From: CAZTKP01 sp964614215
GTDB taxonomy: Bacteria; UBP6; UBA1177
DNA: 10,972 bases
Direction of reading: 5' to 3'
NCBI GenBank assembly: GCA_964614215.1
Contig: CAZTKP010000085.1
Location: 1-10,972 of the forward strand
Position numbers and translations under genes: made by a program. The notes beneath the pieces are model-generated. The model had not been told where the DNA came from. It was given only the letters and a program-made list of their open reading frames with translations, and searched no databases. Shown one piece after another: positions 1-6,012 of the stretch. Within the stretch, counting starts at the first letter, position 1, and each line of letters opens with the position of its first letter.

Positions 1-1029
1 ATGATCCTGACCTCGGCTTATAAGATCACGAAAGACAACCCTGATCGTGAGGTCATTCTTGTAACCAAGGATATAAACCTGAGAATAAAAGCTGATGTTC
101 TGGGAATAAAGGCTGATACCTATAAAAATGATACTGTTAACTTTACAAAACTTCCCAAAGGCTACGCAAAGATCCTGGTGAAAGGAGAACTGATAGATAA
201 GATCTTTGAAACAAGAAAAGTCCCTTTAAAAGAACTTGAAGAAAGTGAAAATAAATCTTTCGAAAATCTTCACATGAACAAATTCTACATGCTGATAGAT
301 GAGGCCAATGAGCAGCATCAGGCAGTTGTAAGAATAGACCCTTTTGAAAATGCGGTAGTTCCTCTTGCGCAGTATAAAAGTGTGTGGGGACTAAGGGCTA
401 GAAACTTTGCGCAGAAACTTGCTCTGGACCTTCTTATGGACGACAGGGTCAAACTTGTCAGTCTGATGGGAACAGCCGGAACCGGTAAAACTCTTCTTGC
501 ACTTGCATGCGGTCTCCAGAAATGTCTGGATGAGGGAAGATATACAAGGATGCTCGTTGCCAGACCTATCTATCCTATGGGACGAGATATCGGTTTTCTT
601 CCGGGAACCATTGATGAGAAACTTAAACCCTGGATGCAGCCGGTCTTTGATAATCTTGAGTATCTTCTTGCAGGATACGACTCTTCAAGTTTCGGAAAGA
701 TGAACGACCTTCTGGCAAGCGGGATAATCGAGGTCGAGGCACTCACCTATATCCGTGGAAGAAGTATTCCTGAACAGTTCATAATTGTTGACGAAGCTCA
801 GAATCTGACTCCTCATGAAGTTAAAACTATAGTTTCGAGAGTCGGTGAGAACACAAAGATAGTTCTGACAGGAGACCCGTATCAGATAGATAATCCTTAC
901 ATGAATGAATCAAATAACGGACTTAGCTACATAGTTGACCGCTTTAAGGATCTTTCTCTTGCCGGCAGTGTTACTCTGGAAAAAGGAGAAAGGTCTGCTC
1001 TTGCCAACGCTGCTGCGGAGCTGCTGTAG
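1..1029 (+). CDS. PIN-PhoH family ATPase (YlaK/PhoH2 type), 5' end outside window
   Basis: 342 residues are visible. Residues 1 to about 40 match the end of a PIN nuclease-like domain, including the block VTKDINLR (D24 is a conserved acidic position of such domains). The N-terminal 100 or so PIN residues are therefore expected upstream, and the ATG at base 1 is probably an internal Met. After a linker (about 40-120) comes a PhoH-type P-loop ATPase domain: Walker A GTAGTGKT at 157-164, Walker B IIVDEAQN at 261-268, and LTGDPYQID at 289-297. Members of this family are cytoplasmic, and RNA helicase/RNase activity has been reported for PIN-PhoH proteins, so a role in RNA metabolism is likely but inferred. 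The TAG stop abuts the ATG of the phosphoesterase gene with no spacer. Family assignment is firm; the biological role is not. Confidence 0.93.
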   Translation: MILTSAYKITKDNPDREVILVTKDINLRIKADVLGIKADTYKNDTVNFTKLPKGYAKILVKGELIDKIFETRKVPLKELEESENKSFENLHMNKFYMLIDEANEQHQAVVRIDPFENAVVPLAQYKSVWGLRARNFAQKLALDLLMDDRVKLVSLMGTAGTGKTLLALACGLQKCLDEGRYTRMLVARPIYPMGRDIGFLPGTIDEKLKPWMQPVFDNLEYLLAGYDSSSFGKMNDLLASGIIEVEALTYIRGRSIPEQFIIVDEAQNLTPHEVKTIVSRVGENTKIVLTGDPYQIDNPYMNESNNGLSYIVDRFKDLSLAGSVTLEKGERSALANAAAELL

Positions 1030-1779
1030 ATGAAAATAGGCATTCTGGGAGACACTCATTCAAATCTTCCTGCTCTTGAAGCGGTGATGAAAAAGATCAA
1101 ATCGTTGTCTCTGGATGCTGTTTTCTTTTCAGGTGATGCTGTGGGTTACGGTCCGTGGCCGGGTGAGACTATTGATATTTTAAAAGACAATGTGAAAGGC
1201 GGAGTTCTCGGCAACCATGATGCGGGAGTTGTCGGCAAAACGGATATTTCGGATTATTATGATGCTGTAAGGTATGTAATTAACTGGACAACTGATCTTC
1301 TGGCAAACAATCAGTTCGGGTTTCTTGACAGACTTAAGTACATTCATACGGAATCGGAATACGGAAATTTTCTTCTTTCTCACGGTTCTCCCAGAATGCC
1401 GGAAAGGTACGACTATATTTTTACCAGTAAAGGTGTTAACAGGCTTTTTGATCTGGAGCCGTTTCTGCAGAGAGTTAACTTTGTAGGGCATAGTCACCAC
1501 ATGAATGTTTTTGCTATGACCGGTAAGGATACATCAGTGGAAATGCAGGTGACGGATAAAGAGATCGATATTAATTTCTCTCACAAGGTCGTCTGTGTCG
1601 TAGGCTCTGTCGGTCAGCCGAGAGACGGAGATCCCAGAGCGGGATTTGTCGTTTATGATACAGAAAAAGAGACCTTGAAGTTCTACAGGGTTGAATATGA
1701 CTTTGAAAAGACAATTCAGAAAATAAATGACCTCAGACTGCCTAAATCTTTCGGAGAAAGACTGAGAAATGGCGACTGA
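1030..1779 (+). CDS. Calcineurin-like metallophosphoesterase, YfcE/MJ0936 type
   Basis: 249 residues, the full length for a single-domain enzyme. All metal-site motifs of the superfamily are present in order: GDTHSN (D8, H10), GDAVGYG (D36), GNHD (N62, H63), SHGSP (H118) and GHSHH (H154, H156). The late block VGSVGQPRDGDPRAGF is typical of this group. It should be a cytoplasmic, two-metal phosphodiesterase or phosphatase; the substrate cannot be read from sequence. No signal peptide is seen. The start is the ATG directly after the PhoH stop, with GGAG at 1017-1020 inside the upstream gene as a likely ribosome site. The 3' end overlaps lipB by 11 nt, so it is probably co-transcribed with both neighbours. 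The close PhoH linkage is compatible with an RNA or nucleotide substrate, but that is speculative. Confidence 0.9.
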   Translation: MKIGILGDTHSNLPALEAVMKKIKSLSLDAVFFSGDAVGYGPWPGETIDILKDNVKGGVLGNHDAGVVGKTDISDYYDAVRYVINWTTDLLANNQFGFLDRLKYIHTESEYGNFLLSHGSPRMPERYDYIFTSKGVNRLFDLEPFLQRVNFVGHSHHMNVFAMTGKDTSVEMQVTDKEIDINFSHKVVCVVGSVGQPRDGDPRAGFVVYDTEKETLKFYRVEYDFEKTIQKINDLRLPKSFGERLRNGD

Positions 1780-2425
1780 CCTGATCTGTAGATTTATCGA
1801 AAATCCCATTGATTACGGAAAAATGCTTGAATTGCAGGAGCAGGAACGGGAAAGAGTTCTTTCTGGAAGTTCTCCGGGAACGATCTTTTTCCTTGAACAT
1901 CTGCCCGTCTACACTTCAGGTTTAAGAGGTGTGCCCGACCATTTTCTATCATCTACGGATACTCCTGTCTTTAAGATCAGAAGAGGTGGCGAAGTGACAT
2001 GGCATGGTCCGGGACAGCTTGTTGTTTATCCTGTAATGCATTTAAAACATTATGGTTTCAGTTCAGTGCGCGATTTTGTGGGTTACTTTGGAAATGTAAT
2101 AGCAGAGGCTCTTAATGATGAATTAGAGCGTAGTGATGCCAAATGGATAGATGACAGGGCAGGCGTCTGGATAGGCGACAGAAAGATAGCTTTCTCCGGC
2201 CTTCATTTCAGGAAATTTGTTCCGACACATGGATTTTCAATAAATATTTCGTGCACGCTTGATCCTTTTGATAAAATAATTCCTTGCGGAATTGAAGGAC
2301 TCAAAGTAACATCTGTTCAGCTGGAAAATGGTAGGAATATGAGAACTTTTGGTATTGCGGAAAATATCGTATCGAAAATAAAAAAAAGATTTAGAGGGTT
2401 GAAAATCATTAGGGAGGCCTCATGA
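1769..2425 (+). CDS. lipB: Octanoyl-[acyl-carrier-protein]:protein N-octanoyltransferase (LipB)
   Basis: 218 residues, normal for LipB. The enzyme transfers octanoyl groups from octanoyl-ACP to the lipoyl domains of E2 subunits and GcvH, the first step of protein lipoylation in the cytoplasm. The signature RRGGEVTWHGPGQLVVYP is present with H79. The conserved Lys-containing segment DRKIAFSG supplies K139. The catalytic Cys lies in IIPCGIEG at C173. These correspond to the His, Lys and Cys (H71, K135, C169) of E. coli LipB. The ATG at 1769 overlaps the phosphoesterase gene by 11 nt, with GGAG at 1753-1756 as a plausible ribosome site; the stop overlaps the next ATG as ATGA. No lipA is seen in the window. 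Presence of lipB implies lipoate-dependent complexes (2-oxoacid dehydrogenase or glycine cleavage) elsewhere in the genome. Confidence 0.95.
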   Translation: MATDLICRFIENPIDYGKMLELQEQERERVLSGSSPGTIFFLEHLPVYTSGLRGVPDHFLSSTDTPVFKIRRGGEVTWHGPGQLVVYPVMHLKHYGFSSVRDFVGYFGNVIAEALNDELERSDAKWIDDRAGVWIGDRKIAFSGLHFRKFVPTHGFSINISCTLDPFDKIIPCGIEGLKVTSVQLENGRNMRTFGIAENIVSKIKKRFRGLKIIREAS

Positions 2426-3009
2426 AAAGGATAGTGATCGTTGTTCTTGCAGTTCTTCTTGCTGCGGCCTGCAGCAGTGCAAAGAAGGATAAGGTTTCAA
2501 AAACTCCGGATTACAGCACTTCTGCGGCTAAATATATGCCTCTTGCACTGGGGAACAAATGGACTTATAAGGTTAACTATTTCGGCTCAACAGGAAAGAT
2601 CGATATAGAGATAAAGGCCACTGACGGAGAATGGTTCGTTGATAATAAAGGTCAGAAACTGAAGATCGATAAAAGAGGAATAAGAGATGAATACAGATAT
2701 CTTCTAATGTTTCCTCTTCAGAAAGATTCCTGGGTATCGATCATAGATCTCAGAACAAAGGAACTGAGAAAAACAGTTGGTGTTGATGAAACGGTCACTG
2801 TTCCTGCCGGGAAATTCGAAGGTGCCATAAAGGTGCACACGTCAGTTGAGCTGCCTGATTCAAAGACACTGCACTCATTCCATTATTTTGTGGCGGGTGT
2901 AGGAATCGTTAAGATCGAGACCGCCATCGAAGATGTGAAAGAGGGAAAACTGATCCCTCAGACAGTGACAGAGCTTGAAAAGTATAGTGTAAATAGTGCT
3001 AAAAATTGA
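2422..3009 (+). CDS. Putative outer-membrane or periplasmic lipoprotein, function unknown
   Basis: 195 residues. The N-terminus MKRIVIVVLAVLLAAAC is a lipoprotein signal peptide. C17 is the expected lipidated residue (LAAA before Cys, Ser at +2, which by the E. coli Lol rule favours the outer membrane). The mature part is a single beta-rich domain starting YMPLALGNKWTYKV. It has the pattern VPAGKFEGAIKV near residue 130 and FVAGVGIVKIE near 160. This layout (xPLxxGNxWTY, later PAGxF, then GVGIVK) recurs in uncharacterised bacterial lipoproteins; I know of no assigned function. Translation starts at the ATG inside the ATGA overlap with lipB, preceded by a strong AGGGAGG at 2411-2417 with 4-nt spacing. 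It is the last gene of the first train; a promoter-like TTGACA overlaps its stop codon. Confidence 0.85.
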   Translation: MKRIVIVVLAVLLAAACSSAKKDKVSKTPDYSTSAAKYMPLALGNKWTYKVNYFGSTGKIDIEIKATDGEWFVDNKGQKLKIDKRGIRDEYRYLLMFPLQKDSWVSIIDLRTKELRKTVGVDETVTVPAGKFEGAIKVHTSVELPDSKTLHSFHYFVAGVGIVKIETAIEDVKEGKLIPQTVTELEKYSVNSAKN

Positions 3010-3056
3010 CAAACTTATGCACAGGTGTTAAATTATATGCGTAATTGTTGTATAAT
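3006..3056 (+). promoter_or_regulatory. Putative sigma70-type promoter(s) for the LysM/kinase pair
   Basis: A consensus TTGACA at 3006-3011 overlaps the TGA stop of the lipoprotein gene. Fourteen bases later comes TG followed by TTAAAT (3028-3033, 4/6 match to TATAAT), a 16-nt spacer. A second candidate is a perfect TATAAT at 3051-3056, but its upstream -35 (TTAAAT, same bases) is poor. The stretch 3029-3070 is extremely AT-rich. This is the only gap of any size between the lipoprotein and LysM genes, so a promoter here is expected. Which -10 is used cannot be decided by eye. Confidence 0.5.
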
Positions 3057-3088
3057 TATTATATTAATGACGTATGATTAGAACATTC

Positions 3089-3093
3089 AGGAG
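3089..3093 (+). promoter_or_regulatory. Ribosome binding site that sets the LysM gene start
   Basis: AGGAG at 3089-3093 lies 6 nt before the ATG at 3100 and only 3 nt before the in-frame TTG at 3097. The ATG is therefore the preferred start. Confidence 0.7.
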
Positions 3094-3099
3094 ATATTG

Positions 3100-4263
3100 A
3101 TGAGAAAGTTATTTTTTGCAGTATTAATTCTGCCCTGCTTTCTTTTTGCAGAAGAAAAGCTGGAAGTTACAACTGCCGAAGAAGTTCCTGTACCTTCGTT
3201 TATCAATCTGGAGACCGTTGATCTTTCACAGGCTCCGGAAAAACATGAGGTAGTTTCCGGAGATACACTGTGGGATATCAGTGCGACATACCTTAAAAGT
3301 CCCTGGTACTGGCCTAAGGTATGGTCACTTAACCCTCAGATCTCGAACCCTCATCTTATCTATCCCGGAGATATTATCTCTTTCAGATTTACAGGTCAGA
3401 TAATGATGCCGCAGGGAAATGAAGCCGCAGGAATGATCTCTGATTCCGGTGTTATCGACGAAGGAGAGACAGATGAGCTTGCAAGAACAGGAAAAACACT
3501 TGATGCAACCCCCGAGCATTTTAAAGAGTACGTAAAGCTTGGAGGTAAGTTCAGGATCGATCGTTTCAGACATATTGAAGATACAATGTTCGATGTTGTA
3601 AAAAAAGGTTTCGTTGCAAAGGGTGAGTTTGAAGATCTTGGTAAAATAGTGGGATCATATGAGCCTAAGGAACTTCTTTCAACAGAAGATAATGTCTATG
3701 TTAAACTTGGCAAGGTTACTTTCAATGTCGGCGAGTATGTTGAATTTATCAACATTAAGGAAGAGGTCGATCATCCTCATACCGGTGATTCTGTTGGAAA
3801 CATAATAGAGATCGTTGGAAGAGGAAAGGTTCTGGATGTGAATTCTGATAGAATTGCTACCGTTAAGATAGTTAAAGCTCTTGATTCCATTGATAGAGGC
3901 TATAAGGTTAGAGAATACGTTAAGACCGATTCGAACATAAAGATCATTGATAATGCCGCTAAGGTTAAATCAACGATCGTTACCGGATATGATCCGACAC
4001 TTTTTTATGGTCCGAGCTATATTGTTTACCTTGACAAGGGATCAAAGGACGGTGTTGACAAAGGTGCTCTTTTCTCTGTTTACAGAAGAGGGGACGGGCT
4101 TGATAACCTTGATAGCGATGTGGATGAGGAACAGCTTCCTTTTGAGCTTGTCGGAGAACTGGTCGTTGTAAGGGTTCTTGATAACACATCAGTTGCATTG
4201 ATAACAAAAAGTCTTACCGGACTTACTGCCGGTGATATTGCGGTTTCGGGCGTAATTGAATAA
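3100..4263 (+). CDS. Secreted LysM-domain protein
   Basis: 387 residues from the ATG at 3100. A signal peptide of about 17 residues is visible (MRKLFFAVLILPCFLFA, likely cut before EEK). The Cys follows Pro, so it is not a lipobox. A LysM domain spans residues 49-95 (HEVVSGDTLWDIS to YPGDIISF) with the insert SPWYWPKVWSLNP. That variant is familiar from uncharacterised LysM proteins of deltaproteobacteria. LysM binds N-acetylglucosamine-containing glycan, so the protein is likely held at peptidoglycan in the periplasm. Residues 100-290 are beta-rich and unassigned. The C-terminal part from about 303 (GPSYIVYLDKGSKDG, then VVVRVLDNTSVALI and LTAGD) resembles small beta-barrel modules such as the C-terminal part of FlgT-like proteins; that is a weak resemblance. 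No enzyme active site is seen. The last 8 nt overlap the kinase gene. Confidence 0.85.
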   Translation: MRKLFFAVLILPCFLFAEEKLEVTTAEEVPVPSFINLETVDLSQAPEKHEVVSGDTLWDISATYLKSPWYWPKVWSLNPQISNPHLIYPGDIISFRFTGQIMMPQGNEAAGMISDSGVIDEGETDELARTGKTLDATPEHFKEYVKLGGKFRIDRFRHIEDTMFDVVKKGFVAKGEFEDLGKIVGSYEPKELLSTEDNVYVKLGKVTFNVGEYVEFINIKEEVDHPHTGDSVGNIIEIVGRGKVLDVNSDRIATVKIVKALDSIDRGYKVREYVKTDSNIKIIDNAAKVKSTIVTGYDPTLFYGPSYIVYLDKGSKDGVDKGALFSVYRRGDGLDNLDSDVDEEQLPFELVGELVVVRVLDNTSVALITKSLTGLTAGDIAVSGVIE

Positions 4264-5929
4264 ACTTCTCTACTTTTTCTCACTCTTTTCCGCCGTAACT
4301 GCGGCGATCATAATTTTTACTTTTGAAAATGATCTTATCGTTAAAAAAGATTCAGGGATCTTAAGTAACTCGAATGCTGTGCAGAGTGAACTGGAGTTTC
4401 TTAACCGGACATTAAACTCATTTCAAGGCAGTGAGAACAGTCTGCAGATGAAAGAGTTGATACTGCTGTCAGGTATCTCAATTAAAAAGAATATTGATGA
4501 GATAACTCCTAGCTGCGATAATTCCGTATCTTTAAAGATCAATGATTTCACATTGAAAGTCATGGTGGGGATCGGAGCCCTGTCAAACTCGGAAATAAGT
4601 GCTGATGAAATAAAAGTTCTTACGGAAGATCTAAAAAAGAACAGCAGGGTGCTTGCAAACATTATTAAGCTTGCATCAGATAAATATGAGGATTCTATAA
4701 ATAACAAGACGCAGTCTGAGCTCACAGAAATTATCAGAAATTTCAGATGGATAATCATTTTTCTCATAGTTGTTAATCTGATAATGACAGGGGTTGCCGT
4801 TTTTAAGGACAAGCGTCTTAAATATTTAAAAGGGGCCTTCGGGATCTCAGATGATGCCTCAAAAGAAAATGTCAGGAAAGCACTTGAAGAGATAAGGGGG
4901 CAGACTGAAAAGCAGTCTCAGGAAGTGGAAAGATCACTTGAAAGAGAGCAGATGGTAGGAAAGCGCAAAGATGTTCTTCTTGATGCAATTCCCGCCGGTC
5001 TTTTTTCCTGTGATTCAAAAGGGTATATAACACTCCTTAACAGCAAGATGAAAAGCTGGTTTGATATCGAGAACGATGTGTCAGGAGAAAGTGTTGAAAA
5101 AGTCTTTTCCGCAATGGGTATAGATCCTGGTCATAGAGAGAAGTTTACTCAGAAAGGAGATGTGTTCTGGATATCTGAGCACAGTTCATCTAATGAGCTT
5201 TTTTATGTTGTGACAAACATTACTCAGCAGGAGGAAATGTCCAGAAAGCTTTTAGATTCAGAGAGACTTGTATCGATCGGAGAGATGGCTTCTAGAATAA
5301 CTCACGAAATACGGAATCCGCTTAGTACAGTAAAACTTAACAGCGAGTATATGGTTGAGAATATTGAGAAAATGAGCAGCTCGGAGATCCTGTCGGCATT
5401 AAATCTGATCGTGCATGAGGTCGAAAGGCTGGAGTCTATTACAGAAAAATACATGGATATTGTCAGATATAGAAATAACGAAGAGACCGAGAAGTTTGTG
5501 AATCTTCCTGTAGATCTTGTTCAGTTCTCGTCTTTTCATTCATCTGAATTTCAGAAAAGAGAGATAGATCTAGCTCTTGAAGCGGATATCGAATGCAGTC
5601 TTTCAGTAACGCTTTCTTCTTTTAAGGAAATAATGCTTAACTTGTATAAAAACGCCTGGGAGGAACTTGAGTCAGGAGGCCGGGTTAAGGTTTCTGTTGT
5701 TCTGGAAGCTGAGATGGTTAAGATTTTCGTGGAGGACTCCGGTAGGGGCGTGCGTGATGAGGAGAAGAGTGAGGTTTTTAAGAATTTTTATACCAATAAA
5801 CCGGGAGGAACGGGCATCGGTCTAAGTCATTCCAGAAAACTTGCCGAGGAGGCAGGAGGAAGTCTTGAGGTCGAAGACTCTGACCTTGGAGGTGCAAAAA
5901 TGGTTCTGAAAATCCCTCAAAAGGCTTAA
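4256..5929 (+). CDS. Membrane sensor histidine kinase with PAS domain (NtrB/ZraS-like core)
   Basis: 557 residues. Layout: TM1 at 4-23; extracytoplasmic sensor region of about 140 residues (24-162) of no recognised family; TM2 at 165-183; charged helical linker 195-235; PAS-like domain about 237-330; HisKA with the phospho-acceptor H350 in HEIRNP; HATPase_c with N-box N466 (LYKNAWEEL), G1 DSGRG (D494-G498) and G2 GGTGIGL (517-523). All catalytic motifs are intact, so it should be active. The likely start is TTG at 4256: a stop codon immediately precedes it in frame, and a later start would lose TM1. No good Shine-Dalgarno is present, and the start lies inside the last 8 nt of the LysM gene, so translational coupling is probable. 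No response regulator is in the window; the core type suggests an NtrC-like partner elsewhere. Confidence 0.92.
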   Translation: MNKLLYFFSLFSAVTAAIIIFTFENDLIVKKDSGILSNSNAVQSELEFLNRTLNSFQGSENSLQMKELILLSGISIKKNIDEITPSCDNSVSLKINDFTLKVMVGIGALSNSEISADEIKVLTEDLKKNSRVLANIIKLASDKYEDSINNKTQSELTEIIRNFRWIIIFLIVVNLIMTGVAVFKDKRLKYLKGAFGISDDASKENVRKALEEIRGQTEKQSQEVERSLEREQMVGKRKDVLLDAIPAGLFSCDSKGYITLLNSKMKSWFDIENDVSGESVEKVFSAMGIDPGHREKFTQKGDVFWISEHSSSNELFYVVTNITQQEEMSRKLLDSERLVSIGEMASRITHEIRNPLSTVKLNSEYMVENIEKMSSSEILSALNLIVHEVERLESITEKYMDIVRYRNNEETEKFVNLPVDLVQFSSFHSSEFQKREIDLALEADIECSLSVTLSSFKEIMLNLYKNAWEELESGGRVKVSVVLEAEMVKIFVEDSGRGVRDEEKSEVFKNFYTNKPGGTGIGLSHSRKLAEEAGGSLEVEDSDLGGAKMVLKIPQKA

Positions 5930-6002
5930 GTGCTTTGAATTACAAAAATTATTGCTCAGGTATCAGTTTTGCTATTTAGTTTAGCTTTGTTTTTTAAATA
6001 AT

Positions 6003-6006
6003 GAGG
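6003..6006 (+). promoter_or_regulatory. Ribosome binding site that sets the subtilase start
   Basis: GAGG at 6003-6006 lies 6 nt before the ATG at 6013. The earlier in-frame ATG at 6001 has no purine-rich site upstream (only T-rich sequence), so 6013 is preferred. It also gives a more typical signal peptide, MKKVLLLL. Confidence 0.55.
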
Positions 6007-6012
6007 TTCGTT

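Noticed and set aside
1..3. ATG at base 1 as the true start of the PhoH gene
   Set aside because: The first residues continue a PIN domain whose N-terminal part is missing, so the gene is cut by the window edge.
3133..3135. Lipobox Cys in the LysM signal peptide (LPC)
   Set aside because: Pro directly before Cys does not fit a lipobox, and a standard cleavage site follows at FLFA.
4423..4812. 129-codon minus-strand frame inside the kinase gene
   Set aside because: It lies opposite the sensor domain and TM2 of a well-supported kinase, and shows no recognisable protein features.
5935..6000. Promoter or terminator in the gap before the subtilase
   Set aside because: TTGAAT and TTGCTC have only weak -10 partners at poor spacing. 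GCTA/TAGC followed by T-rich sequence is only a 4-bp stem. A promoter is likely here, but no site can be supported.
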